From: Pedobacter aquae
GTDB lineage: Bacteria; Bacteroidota; Bacteroidia; Sphingobacteriales; Sphingobacteriaceae
Direction of reading: 5' to 3'
Assembly (NCBI RefSeq): GCF_008195825.1
Contig: NZ_CP043329.1
Location: forward strand, 3,348,001-3,412,000
DNA: 64,000 bases
Positions within the stretch are counted from its first letter, which is position 1. Each line of letters starts with the position of its first letter. Shown piece by piece: positions 9,867 through 18,551 of the stretch. The notes under the pieces were generated by a model that saw only the letters and a program-made list of their open reading frames with translations, had not been told where the DNA came from and searched no databases. A program made the translations under genes and the position numbers.

Positions 9867-10397
9867 TTATTTTTTGATATTCTTTAAAGCTGCCCAACGG
9901 GGATCTAAATCACCATTATCTTCACTGTCTTCTGTTGATAGTTCTTGTAACTTAGCAATCATGTCTTTGTCACAAGCATCAGTATTTCCTGGATTATCAC
10001 ACATGTTAATGTATGGTGCTGCCAAGGTAATCATTTCATATATAAACGTAGAGGTATCAACCTCAACATCATTTTTTGTTAAAACAATAACTTCGTCTGT
10101 TTCCTCTAAATCATCTTCTTGAGAGAATTTAGCAATTAACCTATCACGGGTATCAAGCGCTTGAGGATATTCTGCCAAACAACGGTCACAATCTAGGTAA
10201 ATAAACCCAGTGATGTGAAAATCTAATACTAACATGGTTTCTTGTCTATCTAAAACAAGATCTACTTTTAGTAAGCCGTTTTTAACTAGCGAATATTCAA
10301 ACTCATTGAAAAAGCTACCATCAACATCAAAATTGAATTGATGAAGACCCAGCTTTAACCCCGTAAACGGAACCGAATATTGTTTAAGTAATTTCAA
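9867..10397 (-). CDS. DUF177 (YceD-like) domain protein
   Basis: A 176-residue protein of the YceD/DUF177 family. It is typically encoded directly before rpmF and is linked to large-subunit rRNA accumulation in plants and bacteria. Visible features are a pair-of-cysteines segment YLDCDRCLAEY near residue 85, an acidic central stretch (EDDLEETDE), and CDNPGNTDACDK. The C-terminal DPRWAALKNIKK is typical of the Bacteroidota version. Function here is inferred from family and from adjacency to rpmF. Confidence 0.88.
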   Translation of the reverse strand: MKLLKQYSVPFTGLKLGLHQFNFDVDGSFFNEFEYSLVKNGLLKVDLVLDRQETMLVLDFHITGFIYLDCDRCLAEYPQALDTRDRLIAKFSQEDDLEETDEVIVLTKNDVEVDTSTFIYEMITLAAPYINMCDNPGNTDACDKDMIAKLQELSTEDSEDNGDLDPRWAALKNIKK

Positions 10398-10516
10398 AGT
10401 CCGACAATTAAGCCTGCAAATTTAGGAAAAATAATTAAGCTGTAAAGGTTTTTTTCAAAATGTATGTTTCTGCCTTCAAGCTTTTTATAATCTCTTGGTG
10501 TAAAATGCCGTTATTT

Positions 10517-11572
10517 TTAGTCTCTATCTCTGCTCATTTTAGAGAAAGCAAGGGTATTTGCAGTTAGTTCTGCCTGCTCTCTTCTGCTTTTTACTATATG
10601 AATAGCTGCAAATAAAGCTTCTCTGAAAGATGCTGGTACAGCTAAATTTTTACCTGCTATATCGTATCCGGTGCCGTGGTCTGGTGATGTTCTTACTACC
10701 GGCAAGCCTGCTGTAAAGTTAACGCCACTATTAAAACTCATAGATTTGAAAGGAATCAAACCTTGATCATGGTACATAGCTAAAACAGCATCAAATTTTG
10801 CGAAGGCTTGGTTGCCAAAAAAACCATCGGCAGGGAAAGGGCCAAAAGCAAATACACCTGCTTCTGCGGCAGCTTCAATAGCCGGAATAATAATTTCTTG
10901 TTCTTCTTTCCCTAGTAGACCATTATCACCAGCATGCGGGTTTAATCCTAAAACAGCAATTTTTGGTTTTTCTACCCAAAAATCATTTTTTAAAGATTGG
11001 TTCATCAGCTTTAGCTTAGAAACTATATTTTCTACAGTGATATGGCTAGCAATATCTTTAACAGGGATATGCCCAGTTACTACACCTACTTTAAAGTTCT
11101 CGCTAATCATAAACATTAAAGCATCTTGCCCACCAGCTTTTTCCTGTATAAATTCTGTATGACCAGGGAATTTAAATTCCTCACTTTGGATGTTGTGTTT
11201 GTTAATTGGAGCGGTAACTAAAGCATCAATTTTACCAGAAACTAAATCATCAGTAGCTTTTTTTAGCGATAACAAAGCGTATTTTCCGCCTATTTCATTG
11301 GCCACACCCAACTCAATTTTTACATCTTCTTCCCAACAATTAATCATATTGGGTTTGCCAGAGTGTGCTTGACTAGCATCAGGAACTACCTGAAAAATAA
11401 ATTCATGAATATCAGCTGCTTTTCTATGAAAAGAAGCAACTTTGGTATGCCCGTAAACTATGGGGGTACAATATTTATAAACCTCGGCCTCCATTAAAGT
11501 TTTAATGATAACTTCTAAACCTATACCATTAACATCGCCTATAGAAATACCAATTTTTAATTGCTCGCTCAT
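10517..11572 (-). CDS. pdxA: 4-hydroxythreonine-4-phosphate dehydrogenase
   Basis: A 351-residue enzyme of the DXP-dependent pyridoxal 5'-phosphate pathway; it oxidises 4-phosphohydroxy-threonine with NAD. Motifs seen include GISIGDVNGIGLEV at the N-terminus, TAPINKHN, the metal-binding FPGHTEF, YHDQGLIPFK and RTSPDHGTGYDIAG. Length is slightly above the E. coli enzyme. It is divergent from rsmA across a 98-bp gap, an association often seen in bacteria, and lies upstream of the DUF177-rpmF block with a 119-bp gap. Confidence 0.94.
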   Translation of the reverse strand: MSEQLKIGISIGDVNGIGLEVIIKTLMEAEVYKYCTPIVYGHTKVASFHRKAADIHEFIFQVVPDASQAHSGKPNMINCWEEDVKIELGVANEIGGKYALLSLKKATDDLVSGKIDALVTAPINKHNIQSEEFKFPGHTEFIQEKAGGQDALMFMISENFKVGVVTGHIPVKDIASHITVENIVSKLKLMNQSLKNDFWVEKPKIAVLGLNPHAGDNGLLGKEEQEIIIPAIEAAAEAGVFAFGPFPADGFFGNQAFAKFDAVLAMYHDQGLIPFKSMSFNSGVNFTAGLPVVRTSPDHGTGYDIAGKNLAVPASFREALFAAIHIVKSRREQAELTANTLAFSKMSRDRD

Positions 11573-11670
11573 AAAAATGAATCTAAATTTTGTGCAAAAT
11601 AAATATTTTGAGTTTAATCTTCGGGTATTAACGTTAATCTTTACGTAATTTGTAAAGTATTTTAATAATT

Positions 11671-12459
11671 ATGAGTAAGGTAAAAGCCAAGAAACATTTA
11701 GGACAGCATTTTCTAACCGATAAAAATATTGCCGAAAAAATTGTCAATTCCCTTATTCATACGCATAAATACAATAAGGTTTTAGAGGTTGGTCCGGGAA
11801 TGGGCGTTTTGTCTGATTTCTTATTAAAAAAAGAAGCTTTTGAAACTTATTTAATAGATATTGATACCGAGTCTTTTGAATATCTACATAGGCAATACCC
11901 CAATTTGGGCGATAAATTAATTAATGCAGATTTTCTAGCGCTTCAATTCAAAGATATTTTCTTAGAGCCTTTTGCTATCATTGGTAATTTTCCTTACAAT
12001 ATAAGTTCGCAAATATTATTTAAAGTTTTAGAGAACAGGCAACAGGTGTCAGAAGTGGTTGGGATGTTTCAAAAGGAAGTTGCAGAGCGCTGTGTAGCAA
12101 AACCAGGCAGTAAAGAGTATGGTATTTTAAGTGTTTTTTTACAGGCATATTATAAGTGCGAATATCTTTTTACGGTAAAAGCAGGTGTTTTTAATCCGCC
12201 ACCTAAAGTGCTTTCGGCAGTCATCAGACTAAGCAGAAATGAAGTTGCTGATTTAGATTGTGATGAAAAACTGTTTTGGCAAGTGGTAAAGGCCGGTTTT
12301 AACCAAAGAAGAAAAACTTTAAGTAATGCTTTAGCAGGGATTATACCAAAAGATAAACAAGATGATACAGAAGTTTGGACATTAAGAGCAGAGCGTTTAA
12401 GTGTTGGTGATTTTGTAAAATTGACTAATTTGATCACTATAAGTATTAAAGAGAATTAG
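11671..12459 (+). CDS. rsmA: 16S rRNA (adenine1518/1519-N6) dimethyltransferase
   Basis: A 262-residue SAM-dependent methyltransferase (KsgA) that dimethylates two adjacent adenosines in helix 45 of 16S rRNA during small-subunit maturation. KKHLGQHFLTD is the family N-terminus, VLEVGPGMGVLSDFL binds SAM, and the catalytic motif is IGNFPYNIS near residue 106. FNPPPKVLSAVIRL is the conserved C-terminal signature. Divergent from pdxA, and a HEPN/MNT pair follows. Confidence 0.95.
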   Translation: MSKVKAKKHLGQHFLTDKNIAEKIVNSLIHTHKYNKVLEVGPGMGVLSDFLLKKEAFETYLIDIDTESFEYLHRQYPNLGDKLINADFLALQFKDIFLEPFAIIGNFPYNISSQILFKVLENRQQVSEVVGMFQKEVAERCVAKPGSKEYGILSVFLQAYYKCEYLFTVKAGVFNPPPKVLSAVIRLSRNEVADLDCDEKLFWQVVKAGFNQRRKTLSNALAGIIPKDKQDDTEVWTLRAERLSVGDFVKLTNLITISIKEN

Positions 12460-12510
12460 CTTATGCTCATATAAGATGCTTTTAGTTTAGTATGATTAAC
12501 GCTTAAAAAT

Positions 12511-12960
12511 ATGGAACAAGATATCAGATGGGAGCAAAGGTTTTCAAATTATGTGAAAGCATTACAGAAGCTCACCCAATCAATAGAATACATCAAAAAC
12601 AATCATGCTAATAGGAAAGAGTTGGTTGACAGGGATTTTGTTCTAAATGAAATGTTAAGAGAAGGGTTGATTCAAAGGTTTGAATATACTCATGAATTAG
12701 CCTGGAATGTAATGAAAGATTATGCTATTTACCAAGGCAACTCAAGCGTTGGAGGCAGCAGAGATGCATCTAGAGAAGCTTTTCAGCTTCAATTAATTGC
12801 TGACGGAAATGTGTGGATGGATATGATTAGCAGCAGGAATAAGACCTCACACACCTATAATGAAGAAACAGCAGAAGAAATTTTTTCTAAAATAATACAG
12901 CAATACTATCCAGCTTTTATAGCATTTAAAAATAAAATGGAAGAGAAAAAAAGTGAATGA
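12511..12960 (+). CDS. HEPN-like nucleotidyltransferase substrate-binding protein (HI0074 type)
   Basis: A 149-residue all-helical protein. It shares the layout of HI0074-type proteins: FEYTHELAWNVMKDY in the middle and DMISSRNKTSHTY near residue 112, where Arg, four residues and His form the RX4H motif of HEPN RNases. Its stop overlaps the next gene by 8 bp, and that gene encodes a minimal nucleotidyltransferase. This arrangement matches HEPN/MNT toxin-antitoxin modules, in which the MNT protein AMPylates the HEPN toxin. Toxicity here is inferred; some HI0074 pairs may serve other roles. Confidence 0.8.
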   Translation: MEQDIRWEQRFSNYVKALQKLTQSIEYIKNNHANRKELVDRDFVLNEMLREGLIQRFEYTHELAWNVMKDYAIYQGNSSVGGSRDASREAFQLQLIADGNVWMDMISSRNKTSHTYNEETAEEIFSKIIQQYYPAFIAFKNKMEEKKSE

Positions 12961-13285
12961 CATGGATAGTTTGAATGATAATATTGGTTTAGTGCCAGAT
13001 GATATCATAAAAATTAAAACTGTTTTTATGGGATATCCGCAACTTGACAGCGTTTTAATTTATGGATCAAGGGCAAAAGGTAATTATCGCCCAGCCTCTG
13101 ATATAGATTTGACGCTTATAGGTAAAGATTTAACATCATCATTATTAAATGAAATAGAGTTTAAACTTGATGATTTATTACTTCCTTATAAATTTGATAT
13201 TTCTATTTATGATAAAATTACGGATGCTCAATTTCTCGATCATATCAATAGAATAGGAAAAGAATTTTACAGAAAACAAAATTAA
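12953..13285 (+). CDS. Minimal nucleotidyltransferase (MNT) domain protein
   Basis: A 110-residue nucleotidyltransferase with the signature GSRAKGNYRPASDIDLTLIG near residues 41-60, giving the GS motif and the two metal-binding aspartates (DID). A third acidic residue may be in KFDISIYD. It overlaps the upstream HEPN-like gene by 8 bp, so translation is probably coupled. In comparable modules this protein is the antitoxin that adds AMP to the HEPN partner. Confidence 0.85.
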   Translation: MNDMDSLNDNIGLVPDDIIKIKTVFMGYPQLDSVLIYGSRAKGNYRPASDIDLTLIGKDLTSSLLNEIEFKLDDLLLPYKFDISIYDKITDAQFLDHINRIGKEFYRKQN

Positions 13286-13327
13286 AAAGTAATTCTTCCC
13301 TCTAAAGGGAGGATTTAGCATAAGCGA

Positions 13328-14254
13328 ATGAAGAAAATATTAATTGTAGACGATTTACATCCTGCGTTTAAAATAGCAGCACAAGATTTAGGTTATGAGG
13401 TGGATGATTTACCACTGATTAAGAAAAGCGAAGTACTAGAAATTCTTCACCAATACGAAGGTTTAGCTATCCGTACAAAATTTAGGGTTGATAAAGAGGT
13501 GATAGATGCAGCGCCAAACCTGAAATTTGTTGCCAGAGCCGGAGCCGGAATGGACAATATAGAAGTTGCTTACGCCGATGAAAAAAATATTCAATTGATA
13601 AACGCACCCGAAGGAAATTCTGATGCTGTTGGGGAGCATGCAATAGGTATGCTTTTATCTTTAATGAATAACTTACGCAAAGCGGATATTGAAATAAGAA
13701 ACGGAAAATGGGACCGTGAAGGCAACCGTGGGTACGAGCTAAAAGGCAAAACAGTTGGCATCATTGGCTATGGCCACATGGGGCAAAGTTTTGCTCGTAA
13801 GCTTAAAGGTTTTGAAATAAAAGTTTTGGCTTACGATAAATACAAAACCCGTTTTACTGATGATTTTGCTACCGAGGCTAGCATGGAAGAAATTGTGAAA
13901 TATGCTGATGTTTTAAGTCTTCATATTCCTTTAACTAAAGAAACCCGCCAGATGGTTGATGAAGAATATCTAAGACATTTCCGCAGGCCTATTTTCTTTA
14001 TTAACCTAGCTAGAGGCGAAATTGTAAATACCCAAGCCGTTTTACATGCCATAAAGGAAGGTAAAATTCTAGGTGCCGGATTAGATGTTTTAGAGACAGA
14101 AAAATTCCCCGCACTAGGAGAGCAAAATTGGTACACCGCTTTAAGCGAGAACCCTAAGGTATTATTAAGTCCACATGTTGGTGGGTGGACGTTTGATTCT
14201 TACCGAAAAATATCAGAAGTGTTAGCCGATAAATTAAAAAATTTGGAATTGTAA
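13328..14254 (+). CDS. D-2-hydroxyacid dehydrogenase (SerA-like)
   Basis: A 308-residue NAD-dependent dehydrogenase. The Rossmann motif GKTVGIIGYGHMGQS lies near residues 140-154. The catalytic triad is visible as Arg in INLARGEIVN, Glu in LDVLETE and His in SPHVGGW. It lacks the ACT regulatory domain of long phosphoglycerate dehydrogenases, so it may be the short 3-phosphoglycerate dehydrogenase of serine synthesis or another 2-hydroxyacid enzyme. Followed by a terminator hairpin. Confidence 0.85.
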   Translation: MKKILIVDDLHPAFKIAAQDLGYEVDDLPLIKKSEVLEILHQYEGLAIRTKFRVDKEVIDAAPNLKFVARAGAGMDNIEVAYADEKNIQLINAPEGNSDAVGEHAIGMLLSLMNNLRKADIEIRNGKWDREGNRGYELKGKTVGIIGYGHMGQSFARKLKGFEIKVLAYDKYKTRFTDDFATEASMEEIVKYADVLSLHIPLTKETRQMVDEEYLRHFRRPIFFINLARGEIVNTQAVLHAIKEGKILGAGLDVLETEKFPALGEQNWYTALSENPKVLLSPHVGGWTFDSYRKISEVLADKLKNLEL

Positions 14255-14286
14255 ACCCAAAAATATTATCTTCGTGATCATTGATG

Positions 14287-14332
14287 CAAGACTATGTCGG
14301 TTAAGACCAGATATAGTCTTGTTTGTTTTTTA
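14287..14332 (+). terminator. Intrinsic terminator
   Basis: A 9-bp stem (CAAGACTAT / ATAGTCTTG, 17-nt loop) followed by TTTGTTTTTT. It ends the dehydrogenase transcript and lies ahead of greA. Confidence 0.7.
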
Positions 14333-14385
14333 AGAGCTTGGTAACAGTCCGGGCTTTTTTTTCAATAACCAAATTAAAAGAGATT

Positions 14386-14859
14386 ATGACAGAGGTTGCG
14401 TATTTTACCAAAGAAGGTTTAGAGAATTTAAAACAAGAGCTGCAGTACCTAAAAACAGAAGGAAGGGCAAAAATTGCTGCTGCTATTGCTGAAGCAAGAG
14501 ATAAAGGAGACTTATCTGAAAACGCAGAATATGATGCAGCAAAAGAAGCACAAGGGCATCATGAATCAAAAATTGCGAAGCTTGAAAATACTTTAGCAAA
14601 CGCAAGATTGATTGATGAATCTAAAATAGATACCTCAAAGGTTTTGGCTTTATCTATTGTTAAAATCAAAAACTTAAAAAATAATGCTACCATGACCTAT
14701 CAATTGGTAGCAGAAAATGAAGCCGATTTAAAATCTGGTAAGATTTCTGTTAAATCACCCATAGCGCAGGGTTTATTAGGAAAATCTGTTGGAGATAAAA
14801 CGGAGATTACAGTTCCGGCTGGTAAAATCGAGTTTGAGATTATGGAAATTAGTAGGTAA
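14386..14859 (+). CDS. greA: Transcription elongation factor GreA
   Basis: A 157-residue factor that stimulates RNA polymerase to cleave backtracked transcripts. The N-terminal coiled-coil carries EARDKGDLSENAEYDAAKE with the acidic tip residues (D, E) that coordinate the active-site metal; the C-terminal FKBP-like domain ends with SPIAQGLLGKSVGDK. The frame is open back to 14323, but the ATG at 14386 gives the normal GreA length, and the upstream part overlaps the preceding terminator tract. A HIT-family gene follows after 18 bp. Confidence 0.95.
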   Translation: MTEVAYFTKEGLENLKQELQYLKTEGRAKIAAAIAEARDKGDLSENAEYDAAKEAQGHHESKIAKLENTLANARLIDESKIDTSKVLALSIVKIKNLKNNATMTYQLVAENEADLKSGKISVKSPIAQGLLGKSVGDKTEITVPAGKIEFEIMEISR

Positions 14860-14877
14860 TATCAATACATAAAAAAC

Positions 14878-15279
14878 ATGTCTAGCATATTTAAAAAAAT
14901 TATAGATAAAGATATTCCAGCACATATTGTTGCAGAGTCTGTAGATTTTATTGCTTTTCTGGATATCAGTCCGTTAAGAGAAGGGCATGTTTTAGTAATA
15001 CCTAAGCAAGAGGTAGATTATATTTTTGACGTAGAGGATACTTTATATGTAGAGATGATGCTATTTGCAAAAATTGTAGCCCGAGGCTTGAAAAAAGCAA
15101 TTCCTTGTAAAAAAATTGGGGTAGCTGTTATTGGTTTAGAAGTACCACATGCTCATATCCATCTTATTCCCATGAATAGCGTTTCTGATATGGATTTTAG
15201 TAAACCAAAGTTATCGCCAACGCAAGAAGAATTAAGTAATACTGCTTTAAAAATATTAGAAGCTTTAAGAGAAGATTAA
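14878..15279 (+). CDS. HIT family protein (Hint-like nucleotide hydrolase)
   Basis: A 133-residue histidine-triad protein. The active-site HAHIHLIP is near residue 97, and IFKKIIDKDIPAHIV at the start matches Hint-type proteins, which hydrolyse AMP-linked substrates such as adenosine phosphoramidates. It follows greA by 18 bp, an arrangement common in Bacteroidota, and is probably cotranscribed. A strong terminator follows at 15298. The physiological substrate is unknown. Confidence 0.9.
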   Translation: MSSIFKKIIDKDIPAHIVAESVDFIAFLDISPLREGHVLVIPKQEVDYIFDVEDTLYVEMMLFAKIVARGLKKAIPCKKIGVAVIGLEVPHAHIHLIPMNSVSDMDFSKPKLSPTQEELSNTALKILEALRED

Positions 15280-15297
15280 TTTTCACCGCCAAGAAGT

Positions 15298-15333
15298 AAA
15301 AAGCCTCGAAATGCAATTTTGAGGCTTTTTTTA
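15298..15333 (+). terminator. Intrinsic terminator after the HIT gene
   Basis: AAAAAGCCTC pairs with GAGGCTTTTT around a 13-nt loop that can itself pair AAAT with ATTT, then a T tract. The rest of the gap to the histidine kinase start is AT-rich; apart from the upstream ATG at 15569 I see nothing else clear in it. Confidence 0.85.
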
Positions 15334-15608
15334 TGATTTACGTTATACCTTCTCTCATGCTTATTCAGTATTATCTGAACGAAGCAAATACCCTTAGCTA
15401 TTGTTCGGGCTTAGTAAGAAAATAACTTGTTTTATTTATATTGCAAAGATATAAGTTAGTGGGTTATAGTGTGATAAGCTTAGCCGTAAATTCACTTATG
15501 AAGTAGCGATTTTTTACCCTACAAACGGTATAGTTTTAATTGAATAACAATGTAATTGATCAGGTTTAATGAACATTAAAACACTAGTACTCATTATCAT
15601 TAAATAGT

Positions 15609-17225
15609 TTGATCGTATTAGTGATTGGTTTATTATCATTTTCTTTTTATGAGCAGTTTTCAAGTGTTTTGAATGATCGTATTCTAATGCAATTGAATTC
15701 AATCGAAACTCTCGAAAGTATACAAATAGAAAATCTAATAAAGTCAGAATGGCAAAGCTTTGAATCATCTGAAAAGTATTACAAAAATGTTGATAGTAGT
15801 AGTTTAGTGCTTTCAGACAGCATCAAGAGGATAAATGGTATTCATGATTTTACGCCTTATCATAAAAATAAAAAGGCAACAATAGGTTTTGTTTTAAATT
15901 CTAACAAAGGCAGAAAAATCAAGGTCATAGATTATAGCAACATACAAAATATTCTTCTGGAAAGAACTGGTATGGGCGAGAGTGGGGAGACCTATTTGGT
16001 GGGCGAAGATTTTAGAATGCGTTCTGAATCTAGGTTTCTACCTGATAAAAAACCTTATGATATAGCTGTAAAAACCCCAGGTGTCATAAGCGCTTTAAAA
16101 GGGATTAACGGAAGAGGTATTTTTAAGGACTACAGAGGTGTGCCGGTTTATAGTGTTTATAGCCTTATTCAAATTTCAAATCTGAAATTGGTTATCCTTT
16201 CTGAAATTGATATAAGCGAGGTTACGAAGCCTTTAGAAAAATTAAAAATGAGGCTTATGACCTTAACGCTCATCATTTTTTTAGTAGCTGTTACCCTTTC
16301 TCTTTTCCTAACAAGAATTATTGTTAATCCAATAAAGAACATGCAAAATAGCCTAAGAGTTATGGCTAAGGGCGACTATAATCAAACCATCGAATATAAA
16401 AGAAGTTCGAATGAAATTAAAGAAATGTTTGAAGCGCTATTAAATCTGAAAGCTTCTTTACAAGGTGCTGTAAAATTTTCTGACGCAATAGGTAATATGA
16501 ATTTGGAAACAAACTATGAACCCAGTAGCGCCAATGATGTCCTTGGAAAAAGTCTTTTAACGATGAGAAATAAACTCATTGATTATAAAAATAAAGAAGA
16601 TAATAGCAGAATAATGGCTAAGCGCTTTTTGGTAAACGGATTGGAAAATGAAAGACGTAGACTTTCAAGAGAACTTCATGATGGCTTGGGGCCTTATTTA
16701 ACTTCTTTGAAGTTTTATATAGAAAATAACGTTAAAGATGAGTTGAAGAAAACGGAGATGAAGAAAATAGTGGATGAGGCTATTTCCGAGATCAGATTGA
16801 TGTCTAATGCACTAATGCCCGCTTCTATTGATGATTTTGGGATTGGAGTAACACTAACCAACTATATAGAAAACTTAAATAGATCAACTACGATAAACAT
16901 TGAATACGAAGATTTAACCAAACAAGAAAATTCTAATATTTCTAATCATCAAGGCATTAATCTTTTTAGAATAAGCCAAGAGCTCATAAATAACTCTTTA
17001 AAACATTCTAAAGCAAAAAATATCCGAATTACGCTTTCAGAATTTGATGACTTTATTTCTCTTTTTTATTTTGATGATGGCCTTGGTTTTGAAATGAACT
17101 CGGTTAAACTAGGATCTGGAATTATTAATATCAAAGAGCGTGTAGAAATTTGTAATGGCAGTATTTTAATCAGTGCTTTACCCGGAAATACAACTTTCGA
17201 AATTGAATTACCTGTTGAATTATGA
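15609..17225 (+). CDS. Membrane sensor histidine kinase, HisKA_3 (NarL/DegS type)
   Basis: A 538-residue sensor kinase. The N-terminal membrane segment is short in this frame. An extracytoplasmic region follows, with GMGESGETYLVGEDFRMRSE near residues 121-140, a motif of cache-like sensors. A second membrane segment lies at about 215-238, HAMP at about 236-290, HisKA_3 with phospho-acceptor H357 in RELHDGLGP, and a C-terminal ATPase with INNSLKHSKA and DDGLGFE. The frame begins only at a TTG; an ATG at 15569 in another frame would supply the missing N-terminal residues if one base were changed. It overlaps the response regulator by 4 bp. Confidence 0.85.
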   Translation: MIVLVIGLLSFSFYEQFSSVLNDRILMQLNSIETLESIQIENLIKSEWQSFESSEKYYKNVDSSSLVLSDSIKRINGIHDFTPYHKNKKATIGFVLNSNKGRKIKVIDYSNIQNILLERTGMGESGETYLVGEDFRMRSESRFLPDKKPYDIAVKTPGVISALKGINGRGIFKDYRGVPVYSVYSLIQISNLKLVILSEIDISEVTKPLEKLKMRLMTLTLIIFLVAVTLSLFLTRIIVNPIKNMQNSLRVMAKGDYNQTIEYKRSSNEIKEMFEALLNLKASLQGAVKFSDAIGNMNLETNYEPSSANDVLGKSLLTMRNKLIDYKNKEDNSRIMAKRFLVNGLENERRRLSRELHDGLGPYLTSLKFYIENNVKDELKKTEMKKIVDEAISEIRLMSNALMPASIDDFGIGVTLTNYIENLNRSTTINIEYEDLTKQENSNISNHQGINLFRISQELINNSLKHSKAKNIRITLSEFDDFISLFYFDDGLGFEMNSVKLGSGIINIKERVEICNGSILISALPGNTTFEIELPVEL

Positions 17226-17854
17226 ATGAAATTAAATTAATAATAGCTGATGATCATGAACTTTTCCGGATTGGGCTGGCAGAATTGCTTAAAAAGCATA
17301 ACGACATTAAAATTGTTAAAAGTGTTGCTGATGGAGTAGAGTTGATGGATGCACTTAACAGCGAGCTTAATGCTGATATAGTTTTACTAGACCTTACCAT
17401 GCCGAATATGGATGGTTTTCAAGTTTTAAAAGGAATAAAAAACTTAAATTCTAATATAAAACCTATTGTAATTTCTATGCATAGTGTGGGTAACTATATT
17501 GCTAAATGTGCCAAAATGGGCGCATATGGTTACTTATTAAAAAATACTGATGAATCTGAATTGGTATTTGCAATAAGAAATGTTTACAAAGGAAAGAAAT
17601 ATTTTAGCTCAGAAATTTCTGAAAAGATGATAAATTTTATGTCTACCCAAAGCGTTAGCGAAAATGTCTTATCAAATAAAGAAATTGAGGTTTTGGTATT
17701 AATTTCTAAAGGTTTAACCACAAAAGAAATTGCCGCTAAACTATTTGTAAGTACACGTACTATAGAAACACACCGCACTAGCATTCTTAAAAAATTTGAG
17801 GTAAAAAATACTGCCGAGCTTATTAAAAAAGCTACAGAAATAAATCTGATATAA
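17222..17854 (+). CDS. LuxR/NarL-family response regulator
   Basis: A 210-residue transcriptional regulator. The receiver domain occupies residues 1-120, with acidic pair DD at 10-11 and phospho-acceptor D57 in VLLDLTMPNMDG. The LuxR-type helix-turn-helix near 145-205 contains LTTKEIAAKLFVSTRTIETH. The start overlaps the kinase stop (ATGA), so the two are translated together and form a two-component pair. A perfect 9-bp inverted repeat begins 17 bp after the stop codon and may be its operator for the next gene. Confidence 0.93.
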   Translation: MNEIKLIIADDHELFRIGLAELLKKHNDIKIVKSVADGVELMDALNSELNADIVLLDLTMPNMDGFQVLKGIKNLNSNIKPIVISMHSVGNYIAKCAKMGAYGYLLKNTDESELVFAIRNVYKGKKYFSSEISEKMINFMSTQSVSENVLSNKEIEVLVLISKGLTTKEIAAKLFVSTRTIETHRTSILKKFEVKNTAELIKKATEINLI

Positions 17855-17870
17855 TTTAAGGCAGTAACTC

Positions 17871-17890
17871 TATCCGTATAAATACGGATA
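17871..17890. promoter_or_regulatory. Inverted-repeat candidate operator
   Basis: TATCCGTAT, two As, ATACGGATA: a perfect 9-bp palindrome in an otherwise AT-rich gap. It lies between the response regulator stop and the small secreted protein start, about 70 bp upstream of the latter. NarL-type regulators bind such inverted repeats, so regulation of the next gene is an inference. It lacks a T tract, so it is not a typical terminator. Confidence 0.5.
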
Positions 17891-17959
17891 TAAATAGCGT
17901 AAATTCTTACAATACTAAATTCTTACTACTGACTGTACATTTAATAAGAATAATAAAAA

Positions 17960-18292
17960 ATGACGGTCATGAAAAAAGTAGCATTGGTTTTAGGGTTATT
18001 TACCTTATCGTTTGGGGCACTGGCACAAGATAAAAGTGAAGTGAAACAAAGTGATTTAAAAGGTCCAGCATATAAAAATTATAAGTTTTGGATGCATAAA
18101 TCGGTTCCAACAAAAATACAGTCAGCTTCAACTGTTAATACACTACAGGGGCCAGCATATAAAAACCAAAATTTTAGTGCAAATACATCAAATACGGAAA
18201 TGGTCTTGGTAAGCACTGTTGGCAATGAGCAGCAAAATTTGAAAGGGCCAGCTTACAAAAACTACAATCACTTTAGTAGAAAATCAAATTAA
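17960..18292 (+). CDS. Small secreted protein with three GPAYKN repeats
   Basis: A protein of up to 110 residues that I do not recognise. The in-frame ATG at 17969 gives a cleaner signal peptide (MKKVALVLG through GALAQ) than the first ATG. The mature part, about 85 residues, contains three copies of a short motif: DLKGPAYKNYKFW, LQGPAYKNQNFS and LKGPAYKNYNHFS, spaced about 30 residues apart by low-complexity Ser/Thr/Asn segments. The repeats are basic and aromatic, suggesting binding to a surface or polymer. It stands alone behind a two-component system with its own terminator, so it may be that system's target. Confidence 0.75.
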   Translation: MTVMKKVALVLGLFTLSFGALAQDKSEVKQSDLKGPAYKNYKFWMHKSVPTKIQSASTVNTLQGPAYKNQNFSANTSNTEMVLVSTVGNEQQNLKGPAYKNYNHFSRKSN

Positions 18293-18375
18293 TACAAGGT
18301 TTTAAACATAGTTTAAAGTTATACATACACCTTAAGTTTTAGTAAGTTGCTAAACCTGAAACAGAGGTAAATCTT

Positions 18376-18417
18376 AAACAAATGGGGAAGTCATAAGAAA
18401 GACTTCCCCATTTGTTT
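18376..18417 (+). terminator. Strong intrinsic terminator
   Basis: A 17-bp perfect stem (AAACAAATGGGGAAGTC / its complement, 8-nt loop) in the gap between the secreted repeat protein and convergent ruvC. The 3' arm runs into TTTGTTTTG. Nothing else clear is seen in 18293-18551. Confidence 0.85.
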
Positions 18418-18551
18418 TGTTAAGCCCTTGTGCGTTTAGGATATATTAATTTTAGTTTGTTTGTAATCTGTTGAATATAAATCAATTGAAGTATTGTGAA
18501 TATGGTTGTTTTCACTCGTACGACTTGCCTCAGTTACAGAACTACTCGTGG

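Noticed and set aside
14323-14385. Extended N-terminus of GreA
   Set aside because: The extension overlaps the upstream terminator tract, and the ATG at 14386 gives the normal protein.
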